NCBI RefSeq assembly: GCF_000002235.5 | Contig: NW_022145596.1 | Coordinates: forward strand, 4,832,352-4,896,351 | From: Strongylocentrotus purpuratus | Taxonomy: Eukaryota; Echinodermata; Echinoidea; Camarodonta; Strongylocentrotidae | Length of the DNA stretch: 64,000 bases | Direction: 5' to 3' | Shown here: positions 1-11,896 of the stretch, piece by piece | How the letters are laid out: the number at the start of each line of letters is the position of its first letter | How positions within the stretch are numbered: position 1 is the stretch's first letter | Program-made: the position numbers and the translations under genes | Notes under the pieces: model-generated | Database searches by the model: none | What the model was told of the DNA's origin: nothing | What the model saw: the letters and a program-made list of their open reading frames with translations, nothing else

Positions 1-1784
1 CAATGCAAGACCGGCACTAGAGCATGATAGAATGACAGTCGTTCAATTTGAACGTCAAGCCCTTAACTGCCAAACTAACAGCAAGGGTATGGGGTACATG
101 TTGTCCCCAGTATACCATTATTCCTCTCGAGGTGAATATTCATTATGCTATGATCATATTTTTGCCATTTAAGGATATGATTATTTACCCGTGCAGGATT
201 CCGTCTTTATATGGCCTTGTGTAGGGTGTAATTTTTAAACAACTAGCAAGATAAATCGGAATTTAACCATCATGCGAATGAAACTAACATAGTTTATTCC
301 TTAAATAGAAGAGAATGAAAAGTAATAATTTCAGTACATTGAATCACTATGGCATGTGCTTATTTAAAATGTCAGTCTTCGAGATATTATTTACATTAAT
401 ATGATTATTTGAAATTCTTTACCAACTTCACATTCAGATTAAGATAACAAACGTGAAAATCGTAGCAGAAAAAAATATTTTGTGTCCCAATATATGCAAT
501 CTACATAAATACCTTTCGATGTTACAGACACCATGTATTGGGCGAGAATATACCCAGTCCATAAATACTAAATCTACAATTTCAAAACTGTTTTCAAGTG
601 GTATTATACAAAATAAATGGACCACTTCATGCAGTAAATACAGATAAATGTTCATATAGAAATACAAATCCAGTAACATGGACACATATCGAAACGATTA
701 TATCACAATCTACAATTCGCCCCCCCCCCCCTCCACACCCTCTAACTGATAAAATCCGGGCTACGCCGCGCCGCGAGTCGGATATTACAGGAAAAAGAAA
801 ACTCAATAATCAAGTTCTATCTCAAAATAAAGAAAGTGAAATTGCAAACAGATGTATCAAAATGGTTTGAAAATTAACGTTTTCTTTAACTTGATGAGCT
901 TTTCATCCTTAAATGATCATGGGTGACTGAGCATTGATCATTACAAAAAATGCTGAAATCACCTTAGTATACGATGAATGGTGTTTCAGAGTTATCTTCA
1001 TTACAATGACTCCAATAAAGACTATTCATCCAAATCTTAGGTTGACTATACATTTCATTCAAAATGTTTTCAGGGGAATTCGACATGCATATCATTTTAG
1101 TAATCAATTTGTCAATTTCAAGAAAACAGAATAGGCAACAAAGTAAATATCTTTAATAAATATCTATGTACATGTACAGCTGAGTACAAAGATAATTACG
1201 TATGGTTATCTGTGATTTTTTTTTTGTTGATTTTTTTTTGATTTTTTTTTTACTCACACCGTATTCATCTAAACACATTTCAAACCATTCAAGACAGGTG
1301 ACAAACATTGATACCTCTGGAATAGTCCGGACACCCGAGGGGATAACCGAAGGTGTCCGATCTGTTTCGAATGAACTCGAGATGGATAAATCTCCCGCTC
1401 CAGCCTCCCCCCCCCCCCCCCACTCAGAGTTATTTAAGGTACGCGTATGCTTGTTCCCTCCCTTTGAAAGCATCCCCTATCTCAGGACTGACTGCCAACA
1501 TTTCTGACCCCCCCCCCTTTCGCGGACTTTTCCTGCCTTGGAGACACCCTCCCCCCCTTAAATCCGGAACACTGCTCAATGTACCGTATCTATGATATTC
1601 AAGATATTTTATAACCTCCTCTTAAATTTCTAAGGAGTCTAAAAAGAGAGAGCAAAAAGACCCCCCTTTTTAATATTTTATAACCTTCTTTTTAAATTTC
1701 TCAGGAATCCAAAGAGAGAGAGAGAAAAAAAAGAAAAAAACTTTTCTCCGGGTGAAAATAATCGCCGTCCTCCCACATTTCGTA
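1..1784. other. No gene seen; low-complexity flank
   Basis: I see no supportable gene here. The stretch holds C homopolymers near 720-733, 1410-1422 and 1509-1518, T-rich runs near 1217-1250, and a pair of related AG/CT-rich segments near 1610-1740. The segment at 718-780 (C-run followed by a GC-rich stretch) resembles an end of the G/C-tract MITEs found elsewhere in the window, but no partner end is visible. The short open frames lack any recognisable family. Confidence 0.5.
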
Positions 1785-2105
1785 GATCAAGGATTCAACA
1801 TTTATTCAACCACACGTTTCTTACGGAATAGAGGTGTGGGAAGCCCTTATAATTCTAAACTAAGAAGTATATTGTATTTACAGAAAATAGCAATTCGTGC
1901 TATAAACATCTAGTGAATGGAGACCTCCTCTAGCTCCATTATCTAAAAGATTGCGATTCAAATGACTTTATTTAGCTGTTTAAGGGCTCGACTAACACAT
2001 GTGCTAATATCTAGCCTCTTTTACCAACCAATAGTTTACTTTCTTGTATATACAAACACATCGTATGAAATGTGTTACTGTATTGCTGTTGGTAAATAAA
2101 GTAAA
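1785..2105 (+). pseudogene. Degenerate non-LTR retrotransposon, reverse transcriptase C-terminal region
   Basis: Joining frames across several breaks, translation gives pieces typical of the end of LINE ORF2 proteins: a Y-G-I-E-V-W stretch, then an L-Q-K-x-A-I-R-A-I-N stretch, then P-P-L-A-P-L. In intact LINEs this region follows the polymerase domain. Stops and frameshifts make it non-functional. An A-rich end with AATAAA-like repeats (about 2090-2110) fits a LINE 3' end. The clade cannot be named from this much sequence. Confidence 0.55.
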
Positions 2106-2114
2106 ATAAATCTA

Positions 2115-2710
2115 CTGTGTGAGTCAAAAAAAAGTTTACACTCAGAACATTGTCATTTATTATAAAAGTTAGCTATGAACGAAAGGTTATCATACATGTT
2201 TTGAAAAAGTGTTATATCCCGAATCGTTTGGTATTATTTTTGTGTAGTATGTGTTCACGCTTTGACGAACAAAAGGCATAGTTTGTGAGAGTGCAAAAAT
2301 AAACTTGCACAAAATTGAGAGAATGAATTGAATGTATCAAATGAGATGCATTGCATAAGCTTTTTGCAGAAACAAATGTTCTTTGATATTAGATATTTGA
2401 TAAGTGTGGTATGATTAATTTTGTTAGGGATGTTATTTGGATCTGCAAAGACCGAATTAATACCCAAATCCCAATTGTTTTATTCAAACATCACATAAGC
2501 ATTACTGGCGCAAGTCGATTTTTGCACTCTCTTAAACAAGGTCTCCTGCTCATCCAAGCGTGAACACATACCCCTCACAAATTAAACCAAATGATTTGGG
2601 ATAAAACACTCTTTCATAAGATATATAACAATTTAATGTTTATAGAAGATTTTAAAAAAATTTAAAAATTAGCAATTTTCGAGGTGTGAACTTTTTGTTG
2701 CCTCACACTG
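2115..2710. mobile_element. Non-autonomous Tc1/mariner-type element (MITE), TA target site
   Basis: The ends are inverted: the left begins CTGTGTGAG then an A-run and GTTTACACTC, and the right ends in the matching GAGGTGTGAAC, T-run and CTCACACTG. Each end abuts a TA dinucleotide (2113-2114 and 2711-2712), as expected for Tc1/mariner insertion. Inside, a second inverted pair is visible (GTGTTCACGCTTT near 2250 against AAGCGTGAACAC near 2558). No transposase frame is present, so it would need an enzyme from elsewhere. The superfamily is inferred from the TA flanks and end sequence. Confidence 0.7.
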
Positions 2711-2971
2711 TATAAACGAGTAAATGCTGGTCACAAAAATGCTAATGACTAGTCACTAGAAGAGCTAATGATCGGTAACGCGTGAAGGCAAGCAAAGATA
2801 AATGCCCGGTCATATGTCATGTACATGTACGTCCGTTCTCAATCAATCATTTTATAATAATTATCGTCACTATTTAATAGTGAGAAATAAATAAATAATA
2901 CAAATACTGCAATAGCATCAGTGTGGGCACGTGGTGGGTTGCCACTTTAAATTTCGGGAATTTTTAAGACT

Positions 2972-4114
2972 TCATTTCGGTTCAAGTTGCAATTGTTCTG
3001 ATGTTGTTCGTTGGCTCAGCCTCATAGAAATTCTGCGAAAAAAGGGAGACCTGCATGGAAAACAGCAATCAAGAATAAGTTGTTTTCTGAAACGCGAGCT
3101 CAAGATGTACATCATAATCGGGTTAAAACAACACAAAACGTAAAACGGAATCCGAGCCCAGCGATAAAATGCAACGAAGGATGGTGAATGAATCAAACTA
3201 GATTTAAACTCAAACAAGATGTTGACAATGGTGCCTGGCAACTGGGCAACAAAAAACATGGCCGAGAGAACGGTTACCACCACAGCGATCTTGACACGAG
3301 ATCGGATTCGGGGGCTCCGTCGCCTGTTCTGACGACCACTGCCGTTCAAAGAGCGGTTTAATTCAGAATTCCTTACGACAGGATCTCGGATACTTTTTAA
3401 AAGTGTACATGCTATGATAATGTGGACCGTTACAATCATGATAAAAGGTATTATAAACGTCGTCACGGCGCGAAAGACCTTGTATATTTTGGCTGTATCC
3501 GTATGGTGAGCGATCCATTTACAACCATTTATTTTGTACTCGGCCAAAACTATTACGGGAGCTGCCACGATGAAGGAGCAGATCCATATTGCAGCGATAA
3601 TCAATCCATTTGAGTGTATTGAACATCTTCGAAAAGAACCCGAGCAGCAAGTTTCTCCGCAACGGTTGAATGGATCGGCGATTTTCTGGTAGCGCTCAAT
3701 GGACAGCGCCACCAAAGAGTACACCACGACGCATGCGCTCATGATCAATGAGGCGGTCGTGAATTTGCACATGAAATCGCCCCTCACATTCGTGTTACCC
3801 TGCATTAATTCGTACTCGATTACAAAAGGGACATTGATAAGCAGACACACGAGATCCCCGACCATGAGATTGACGAATAGAATATTTTGCGTCTTCCGAA
3901 GAAAGCTGTTCTTCAGGACGATGAAAATAAGCGATCCATTGGCTAAAATGCCGAAAATCATGACACAGGAGAGTATTGTGATCCGTGGCCAGTTTATAGC
4001 AGCAGGGATGAAGGGCCGAGTCATTTCGGTTGTATTCATGTTGACTTCGGTGTAATTAGTACAATCCCCATACTCCATATCTGAACAATTCGCCATAGAA
4101 GGTGTGGCTGTCAT
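2972..4114 (-). CDS. Class A (rhodopsin-like) GPCR, peptide-receptor type, single exon
   Basis: An uninterrupted 380-residue seven-transmembrane protein. The N-terminus has three N-glycosylation sequons (N9, N20, N27) and no obvious cleaved signal peptide. Class A landmarks: N59 in the A-N-G-S of TM1, D87 in the V-G-D of TM2, C116 at the top of TM3 paired with C198 in extracellular loop 2, E-R-Y at 140-142 (DRY position), W177 in TM4, P in TM5, and N-P-I-M-M-Y in TM7 (NPxxY). The tail has a C-C-F-P-C cluster suitable for palmitoylation. Intracellular loop 3 is Arg-rich, and loop 2 carries an unusual Cys cluster (152-164). The TM6 C-W-x-P motif reads V-A-Q-L-P, so the toggle tryptophan is Gln. 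TM2 and TM7 look loosely bombesin/neuropeptide-receptor-like, but the ligand is unknown. It should act at the plasma membrane through G proteins. The first Met is taken as the start; Met7 is an alternative. Confidence 0.88.
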   Translation of the reverse strand: MTATPSMANCSDMEYGDCTNYTEVNMNTTEMTRPFIPAAINWPRITILSCVMIFGILANGSLIFIVLKNSFLRKTQNILFVNLMVGDLVCLLINVPFVIEYELMQGNTNVRGDFMCKFTTASLIMSACVVVYSLVALSIERYQKIADPFNRCGETCCSGSFRRCSIHSNGLIIAAIWICSFIVAAPVIVLAEYKINGCKWIAHHTDTAKIYKVFRAVTTFIIPFIMIVTVHIIIACTLLKSIRDPVVRNSELNRSLNGSGRQNRRRSPRIRSRVKIAVVVTVLSAMFFVAQLPGTIVNILFEFKSSLIHSPSFVAFYRWARIPFYVLCCFNPIMMYILSSRFRKQLILDCCFPCRSPFFRRISMRLSQRTTSEQLQLEPK

Positions 4115-4703
4115 AGTGCATCAGATATCCTAAAGAGATAGATGTACACTGTTAAAAGTCACCGAGGTGTCATGCCACTATTCTCAAGTTTGTAGGACGA
4201 ATCTGAATCGAATGTGTCCGATATTCCACGCTACTGGATCGAGTGGGCTCTGGAAGGCACAACCAAGGTTCGGTATATCTGCACAAAAAGAAAGATAAAA
4301 TTATAATAATAATAATAATAATAATATTAATATTTAATGTTGATATAGCGCTTAATACAAATGTCTCTATATATATATATGTAAATATATACTATTACCC
4401 CGGTTATTGGATTCAGTGCTTGCCCGCACACAATGTGTGCACAATCTCCACCCCCTGGGGAGCATTCCAGCCAGGTGTTACATGACGCTCAAAAACTGTT
4501 TGACCAACAATGACGGTCATATTCTACCGGGTATATATATGAATGTGTGACAACAATTTGAAAGAGCGTTGGTACGCAACCATGTCTACATGTATTATGA
4601 CTACGCTTCCACGACACAGCTTCTGGGACAATAGCTCCGGCGGGGGTCTATTTCCTACAGTATCCGAAGTCCACCGTCAACGGTGGACTAAGCGCTAAAA
4701 CGC
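4115..4703. other. Upstream flank of the receptor gene
   Basis: This is the 5' side of the minus-strand receptor gene. It contains an (ATA)n microsatellite near 4298-4335, a run of TA near 4370, and a short perfect hairpin around 4671-4692 (GTCCACCGTC paired with its complement). No TATA box or other promoter element can be assigned with confidence. Confidence 0.35.
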
Positions 4704-5443
4704 TTAAAGGAAACCGAACCCCAAGTTATAACTTTACTTATTCAGAGAGATTTATTATGTTATTACCCATACATCTACAAGATTCCCCACCAAAGTGTAT
4801 GACAGAGGTGTAAAGCAAAAATAAAGTACAGTTTCTCAGCACGACATGGGCATCGCCATTTTCTTGATAATGTGACGTACTATGCGAAGTCGTTTATCAA
4901 GTAAATGTATTCAAATTTATGGATGCTTCTTTCCCAGACGTGTGTGGTGATGAAGCATTTCATTCACCTGCTATTATCCTTTGTACTATAATTGCTAGAA
5001 CGCAAATTGTATAAATTAGTTAGTGCTCTTCTGGGTTGAAGGTTTCTCATAAATGAAATAGATTTGTCAACTGCTATATTGTAGTATTTATAAAAGAATT
5101 TGTTACAATTGTGCCCCTGTTATTTATTTTTCACCTAATATAATTTCTATCATCTCAGTTGTTATTGTTTTTCATTGAAAAGTAAAGGTTTCGTTATTGA
5201 TTTAAAAATTCATTCCAACTAAAGCTTGGTGCATGATACATGTACAACTTCAACAGATACGTCACATTTTTAAGAAAATGGCTGCGCCCATGTCATGCTG
5301 ACAGGCATCACATCATGCCAGGAATATCTTCATTTATATATATCTTGTACATTTTCGTAAGGAATATTGTACATTAAAGGGCAGGAATACATCTCATTTT
5401 TCAGAATACCTACACTTATTATTTGGGTTTAGGTTTCCTTTAA
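4704..5443. mobile_element. TTAA-flanked MITE (T2/Kolobok-like ends)
   Basis: The element is bounded by TTAA on both sides. It starts TTAAAGGAAACCGAACCC and ends with the inverse GGGTTTAGGTTTCCTTTAA. The interior has further inverted pairs: GACATGGGC near 4845 against GCCCATGTC near 5286, and CATTTTCTTGATAATGTGACG near 4855 against a matching stretch near 5260. There is no coding frame. TTAA duplications with an AGGR start are characteristic of the T2-type MITEs mobilised by Kolobok transposases; that assignment is an inference. Confidence 0.7.
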
Positions 5444-5814
5444 CCTTTCTCTAAACTTTTCACAAAATGTATACATTATAAAATATGTCCTGGAAGCATG
5501 TTTATAATGTAGATATTAAATTGGCATCCATCTGCATACATATCGTGTGCATCAGATAAGGTAAGGGTTAAGGTTAGGTTAAGGGTTGTTGCTATTTTTA
5601 GAAACATCAACGACTGGTTAAAATAATGCCTACGATCATAAACTCTATCAAAACATTGCCCTTATCCCAACACTTTTGGCGCAATAAAGTCCGAGCAGAT
5701 GCCGTCGAAAAGGTTAAACCATGGACCTACTAAAACGAATCTTATATTCACCGGTACCCGGTACTGACTGACAAGGTGAGCTGACACCCAGTGCTCTGCG
5801 GTCCTTCAGTTTCA

Positions 5815-6041
5815 CCATTTTTTTTTTTTTTTTTTTTGGGGGGGGGGGGGGGGGGGTAAGAGCACATTTTAAAAAAAAATTGTCCCGAAAATTTGAAAAT
5901 TTGGCCGACCGATATTTGAGGTCACCGTTTGGCCTATTTTAAAACAAAATTTGAGGGGGGGGGGTCCTCCAAAACACAAACATTAAAAAATTGGGGGGGG
6001 GTTGACCCCCAACCCCCCCCCCCCTCTGCGTACGCGCCTGA
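5815..6041. mobile_element. G/C-tract repeat element, end CTGCGTACGCGCCTG
   Basis: A T-run and a G-run of about 20 bases open the segment. A gaaaatttgaaaatttgg stretch follows, then several more G and C tracts, and it closes with CTGCGTACGCGCCTG. The same closing sequence and the same internal stretch recur at 6383-6634 and 20490-20828, so this is an interspersed family. The matching opposite end is not clear in this copy. Confidence 0.55.
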
Positions 6042-6056
6042 CTACTAGTACTTCCT

Positions 6057-6125
6057 CCACAACTACTACTACTATTACTACTACTACTACTACTATACTA
6101 TTACTACATGTACTACTACTATAAT
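6057..6125. repeat. (ACT)n microsatellite
   Basis: Imperfect triplet repeat of ACT/ATT units directly after the G/C-tract element. A similar AGT/AAT microsatellite follows the second element at 6634-6705, so the same element end sits beside triplet repeats twice. Confidence 0.8.
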
Positions 6126-6382
6126 TATGTAGGGGAGAAAGCACCAGTGTCTTGCTTTCGTAGAATTCTAATATCACAAATGTAAATACATCGTAGAATA
6201 ATTGTTTTGCACCTCCGAACCGAGGTTCTTGCCTTTTGTAAACATTATGTTATATAATTCTTTATCTTTTTATTTAGTGTAAAATACCAAAGCTTTGTAT
6301 TTCATCACAGAACATATTTTACCCTAGATGTATAATAGCTTGTAGCTTAAGTATGCATTCAGCTTAGCTTAGGTAAGCGGAC

Positions 6383-6634
6383 ACTTTTTTTTTTTTTTGG
6401 TATCGAAATTTGAAAATTTGACATTTTGCTCCGTTGGGGGGGGGGGGTAAGGTCATCTTTTTGAGGTCGGCCATGGGATTTTTTTTTTTTTTTTTTTTTT
6501 AATTAAAACAAAACAAAAAAATCCAAAAGGGGGGGGGGGTTTTAGGGAAATTTAGGGGGGGTTTACACACAAACAATTACCAAAGGGGGGGGGGGGTTAA
6601 CCCCCCAAACCCCCCCCCCCCCTGTGTACGCGCC
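6383..6634. mobile_element. G/C-tract repeat element, second copy
   Basis: It begins near ggacac plus a T-run, then tcgaaatttgaaaatttgac, attttgctccgttg and a G-run. It continues through alternating T, A, G and C tracts and ends TGTGTACGCGCCTG. It is clearly the same family as 20490-20828, which shares the first 100 bases or so almost exactly. No coding capacity. Confidence 0.6.
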
Positions 6635-6705
6635 TGAGTAGTAGTAGTAATAATGATGATAGTAATAGTGATAATATTAATAATAATAATAATAATGATA
6701 GTATG
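6634..6705. repeat. (AGT)n/(AAT)n microsatellite
   Basis: A run of gtagtagtaataatgatgat-type triplets immediately follows the element end at 6634. Confidence 0.8.
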
Positions 6706-8651
6706 TAATGCTTTTTATAGCTCATATTACATTGATGTCTTTTGCGCTGTATTCACGATAAGGAAACATAATTAATATGCTGTGAAAGAATCAGGAAACA
6801 TAATTAATATACTGCGAAATAATCAGGAAACCAGTAAAGGAAAACATAAAAGCATAGTAGAAAAACACGATGAACTGTGTGTATGAAAGATTAAAGTCGA
6901 CCTAGATATACATTCATTTCCTTTGCAACCAAAGAGAACATCCCACGGATTTCATATCCTATAATATTAACCTGTTGAGTACACCATTCTCTCATTCTTT
7001 TACAGACCACTGGTTTCCCGTACGCAATGGGTTCAAAGAAAATTAGTAAGATATTATGTTAAACCTATCATACTATATCGAAATTATATATGAATGAGTA
7101 ATTGTTATATCTACCTGAAATGGTCTCCTTTGCAAGTTTCAGTGATATATCCAGGATCCTTGCGTGTATACTAAAAAGTTTCCTGACAAAACAGATGTCT
7201 CGCAACTCTACCAATTTCTCTACCAAAACTAGCCGACGAAGGCATTTATGCGTATTACACGTACTCAAACTGAATTAGGAGTTATTGCCAAATTCCTAAC
7301 TTCATTCGCAGACATCATTGTTATTCACTATCCACTCTGCTATGACATTCATATTTATGTATCACAATACGCCATAACGGAGAATTAGAATTATAAGTGC
7401 TATAACTGTGGAGTTGGTATTCTAGAATAAGAGGAGGTGCAGACAGCGCACGGCATATGTAATTATTATCTGCATCTCTATGAACGCGCACATTTTGGCG
7501 AGTTCGCAAAGATACTCTTGACGGTAGCGCAGAATGCATACGAAATAGGTGAAGAGAGCAGGCACTAATGCATGGTCGGAAAGGGGGATGGGGTGGAGGG
7601 AGGGGGGGGGGGGTAGCAACGTGAGGTGAACAAAACGGTTGATGGGGTTAAGTGACATGAGTGTGTAACGTAACCGAGTCGGGTGAATACTAGAATCTCC
7701 ATTTCAGCCTCCGTGGGGATTCTAAGGGGTGTAAAACGCCCCCCCCCCCCCAAAAAAAAATGATGCTTCTGAGAAATACCGCTTGCAACACTTTGATGTA
7801 AAAAAATTATTTAACAAAAAAGGAAAGGAGAATTAAAAAAAAAATCAAAGTTCAATCTGCACGTCTTTGAAACATGAAAGTTACCAGGATCAGAGGGCAC
7901 ACCGCTCAGCAGATCTTGGCTTTTAATATTTTTTTTTTTGGGGGGGGGAGGGGGGGGGGTTGAATATCCCGCGGCTCGGACGAAAAACATCATGCAGCTG
8001 GGCTTTTAGCATTTGTATGGTGAAAGACACGTGCACATGAGCTTGTAATGCGAATTCAAACTTGTTTTTCAATAAAACTTTGTGCAGTTGCAGATGACCT
8101 TATTGCCTTGCTCTGATGCCATCATTGTGCAATATCAATGGGAACCACATTTTCGTCGGCCTAAGGCACAATATTTGTGGAGAAATAGAATGATCACGGA
8201 ATTTCGCACAATACAAAAGCCAAGCCCAATTGTAAGACTTCCTGTCATTCTCTTTTGAGCAATTTTGCCCCCACACGTTGTATATATGTCAAAGTTTACT
8301 TTGAAAGAGGAAAACATGTCTATATTCATTTCCTAGTTTACAAAACCATGCATCAAGTTGATATGTAATTGGTACAATATGATGACGCGTTAAAAGACCG
8401 CCATCACGTGATCAGACTCTAGCTTAAGATGGTGGTCTCCTGCCCTTTTTTCAAATTTGAAATGATTTGTGAGCTATGTGTTTTTTTGAAAGGTATAATC
8501 AATAATTGATTTATATTATGATACGATTATACATGTATTTGGTTTTTTAAACTTTTGTTAACAATGTCCTTAATTTGTTAATTTGTATTACTTTGAGTAA
8601 GGTTGAAAATGCAGTAATAAAATCAAACAAACAAGCAACAGTTCAGATATT
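6706..8651. other. No gene seen
   Basis: Mostly unique AT-rich sequence. Two GGAAACATAATTAATAT stretches lie close together near 6763 and 6792 as a small direct repeat. There are G and C tracts near 7602-7612, 7739-7750 and 7940-7960, and a short inverted pair near 8395/8433 (AGACCGCCATC and GATGGTGGTCT). Open frames here are short and unconvincing. Confidence 0.45.
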
Positions 8652-9339
8652 TTAAAAGGTCACTAAATTACAAATTTATATTGACTTTTGTTGATCTGTA
8701 CAGTAAAACTGTATACAACACAAATCTTTAGACGTTTTGATGTACATTTATGTCATATATTTTATATCATTTTTTCTATTACTTTTGTTCTACCTGCTAA
8801 GTTTCACCCCTAAAAAGAAACCTCCAGAAGAAAATGACTTTTGTGACATCATTCATCATGCCTGTCATTGATGTCCCTTCCCATCAAGTGACCGCCTGTT
8901 CACAATAGCATTGCATGTTTTTATACAATGCCCACTCACAACATTCAATTACATTTTAAGCAGTTGCTATGTCAGAAATCCCCAAGCAACACCATGAGAA
9001 GAAGGATTTCAATGGGCTATCATATGAAAAAATGCAGTGCTACTGCATAAGGTACTCAGTGGGTGAGGACATACCACTGCATTTTGTGAACAGGTGGTCA
9101 GTTGATGGGAAGGGACTTACCAATGTCTTTTGTTCACCTAGCTGACTGATGAATGACTGGCACAATAATGTCACAAAAGTCATTTTGCTTTTGGAGGGTT
9201 TTCATAGGGGTGAAGCTAAGCAGGTAGAACAAAAGTAATAGAAAAAAATAATACATCAAAAAGTCAAAAGATATTTGATGTATACAGTATTACAGATCAA
9301 CAGATGTCAACATGAATTTGTAATTTAGTGACCCTTTAA
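8652..9339. mobile_element. TTAA-flanked fold-back MITE with long inverted arms
   Basis: TTAA at 8652 and at 9336 bound a 688-base element. The left end reads TTAAAAGGTCACTAAATTAC and the right end is its near-perfect inverse. The inverted similarity runs inward about 240 bases per side (for example TTGTTCTACCTGCTAAG near 8787 against CTAAGCAGGTAGAACAA near 9217, and ATGACTTTTGTGACAT near 8834 against ATGTCACAAAAGTCAT near 9169). No open frame of note. End type and TTAA site fit the same T2/Kolobok-like group as the other TTAA elements. Confidence 0.75.
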
Positions 9340-9433
9340 GTAAAAAGTGTAATAAAAGTGTACAGTGTTACCGGAGCAGTAGTGAATATCTCGATGTGGG
9401 TAGGGGAGATTAGAATATATATTAAATGCATAC

Positions 9434-9942
9434 ATTAGAGGTAATACAAAGTTTTGGTATGGGTTCATGAATTTGGTCCAAATGAACATATTGGAAGCAT
9501 ATGCGATCGTACAATATTCAGTGAGCGTTGTCGCGGTTGAAATCGAATCTAAAGTTATGAAATTGTAAATAATAACCTCTTTATGTTGTTTAGCTCCCTC
9601 TCAAGGTCAATATATTAATTAAGCTATAACACAGTGTTTCTTGACTAAAATCGACCGATTAGCTATTTCCGTTTGGAAATTATATATCACAATTACATAC
9701 TCTGAGATTTTCATGGTCGCATCTACGATTGTACGGCCGTAGGCGCTATTTGAAATTTATCAAAATTACCGGGAGCACCGGTAAATTTTTGTATTCAATT
9801 TTTCTCGAAAGCAGAAGTGTTTTAGGGGCTAAATTTTCTTGTGCTTATAATACATCCACAGGGGCATCCAAATACATCAAAATTGTAAAGAATCACTTCT
9901 ATCAAATTTTCAAAATTTCCCAAAACTTTGTATTACCTTTAA
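9434..9942 (+). mobile_element. TTAA MITE, family C copy 1
   Basis: About 509 bases with inverted ends: GGTAATACAAAGTTTTGG at the left and CCAAAACTTTGTATTACC at the right, the right end followed by TTAA (the left flank is a mutated TTAG). Further copies lie at 21357-21857, at 55577-56085 in the opposite orientation, and as a fragment at 28800-28907. An internal GTACGGCCGTAGGCGCT block is conserved in the three long copies. Confidence 0.75.
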
Positions 9943-9964
9943 GGCGACTCACCCAAATTGTATG

Positions 9965-10045
9965 AGCAAAACACCTTGAACCCGGAACCTCTCGTTTAAG
10001 AAAGAGCACACCAACCAACCACTGAGCTCCTTCTTATCACGTGAG
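9965..10045 (-). repeat. tRNA-like SINE head (fragment)
   Basis: On the minus strand the sequence holds a box-A-like GAGCTCAGTGGTTGG and a box-B-like GGTTCCGGGTTCAAGG about 45 bases apart, as in polymerase III promoters of tRNA-derived SINEs. It does not fold into a clean tRNA, so a functional tRNA gene is unlikely. Confidence 0.5.
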
Positions 10046-10559
10046 GTATACCCGAGTCAAACTTTTGCAGGTAGGTCTTTGCTCATGACCTTGAAGATTG
10101 CTCCCAACTTTAAAAAAAAACCCGTTGACCCTTTATCACACAGATTAATAACAATGTCAAAACCATATCCTATATCAGTTATAAACAATGTCACTTTTCT
10201 TGAAATTTAACGGGAAGGCTAGCCCATTACAAAATTCTTAATTCTTATAATAAAACTACACAAATCCATGTGGGGGTAGGAACTACATCAACCGGATTTA
10301 GATTGTATTATTGAAATTTGCAAGCGATTAACATGATAAAATTTCGTTAAATTTTGTTGCGGGCATGGCAAAAAGGAGATACAATATTATTACGAGGGCA
10401 CAATCAGTTTTATGAAAATAAGCAGTATCATATTTTTGCTTGCTTTGGTCGTAAAAAACACCACCGTGACCCCATTGATAATTGTTGTTAGGAAATATGT
10501 TGGCTTGCAACCAACAAATAAAGATCGCGTGCTCGATCTTGTAATTGAAAACAAGTCTC

Positions 10560-10650
10560 ATAAAATCTTAAAATCGGCGGAATTTGAACCTGCCGTCTAC
10601 TGCTTGTCGGGTAGCTACTCTACCACCAGCACCCGGCGATCACTGGTAAT
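10560..10650 (-). repeat. tRNA-like SINE head (fragment)
   Basis: Read on the minus strand: GCTGGTGGTAGAGTAG (box-A-like) followed by GGCAGGTTCAAATTCCGCC (box-B-like, a good T-arm). The spacing suits a tRNA-derived SINE head or a decayed tRNA pseudogene. No full SINE tail is evident. Confidence 0.55.
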
Positions 10651-11533
10651 AAAGTATAAGTATATAATATTTCCATATCCATGTTTCTCAATATCATAAT
10701 TCCCTTTCTCTTTTAGCCTAATTTGCCTTATATCTTCCCCAAAATAAAATGATTTTGACACGAAAGACACCATAATTATTTTGATATTTTCTTTATCGTT
10801 GTATTAATTACCTTTTGATTACCCTTTCAGAGAGATAGTTTAATAGCAATGTGAAAACCATATTTTCTCAGTTATCAATGGGGTCTCTTTTACTAAAGAT
10901 AAGTTTATAACAAATTCTTGTTTAAAAAAAAGTGGACACCTTTTTTCTGAGTGTTTATGCAATACCGTGAGCCCTCGTCGCCTCACCGCTAAAAGGAAAT
11001 TGCAGCCATTAACAGGGTATGGCGTTAGTGCCTAGATGGCAGCGAACTGACGCTCTGTAGTTTTGCCCCCCCCCCTGAGGCAAAAATCTGGATACGTCAC
11101 TGACTGCCGTTAAATATTACATCATGCCCCCCCCCCCACTCCCCAAATGTTTCTGCTTACAGGGATAGGTCATTATTCAGGATCTTTTTTCTTTTCTTTT
11201 TTAAGATATGCAACCAACCCCTCCCCCTCCCTCAATGAGGAAAGCGTCTAGCATGTATTCGTTTCTGTTAGCAGTGCAGTTATCTATTACATCTATGTAG
11301 GATCTTTCGTGGGCCTGAGACATTTTTTTTCTTCTCCGGAACTGGGATTAATCGGTCACGCATATGGTATCCCTGACATTGTGGCTGGGATTGTGATTCG
11401 TCACACTATTTTTGACCTGAGTTGGATCTGAAAACGAAACCAGGTCAGCCCAATAATGTGCTCTCCCCCCCCCCCCCCCCCCCCCCCCCCGCCTATTCAG
11501 CGGCTGGCTGAGTCGTTGCGATGTTTTGGGAAC

Positions 11534-11605
<72 letters not shown>

Positions 11606-11896
11606 TACCCCCCCCCCCCCCCGCTACGGCCGGCCCGATTATGCCATTTTGTGCCCCCCCCCCCGGTAAGAAATTCCTGGATCCGCCACTGGATGGGAAG
11701 GATTATGATGGTTGCAACAGATCGAAATGATGATTTACTGTCACATTTCAGGTAAGTACACGCTTGACCGGTCCTTTGAAGAAGTGTACGGTGAACAGCT
11801 TAGATCATTGAAGAATTCCAAACATCCGGACCATTACGGCTTATAACCGTGCGAGCAGACTTATGAGCCAATATACAGTGCGGATGGCCTAGTATA
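10651..11896. other. No gene seen; homopolymer-rich
   Basis: C tracts lie near 11067, 11128 and 11466-11490, followed by a run of about 32 A (11537-11568) and (TA)n (11575-11597). The segment GCCTATTCAGCGGCTGGCTG at 11491-11510 recurs almost exactly at 12035, so part of the same G/C-tract family is present in both places. An ATCTGGATACGTCACTG end, typical of these elements, lies at 11087-11103. Confidence 0.45.

Noticed and set aside
3699..4055. Plus-strand frame of 118 codons within the receptor locus
   Set aside because: Antisense shadow of the receptor coding sequence.
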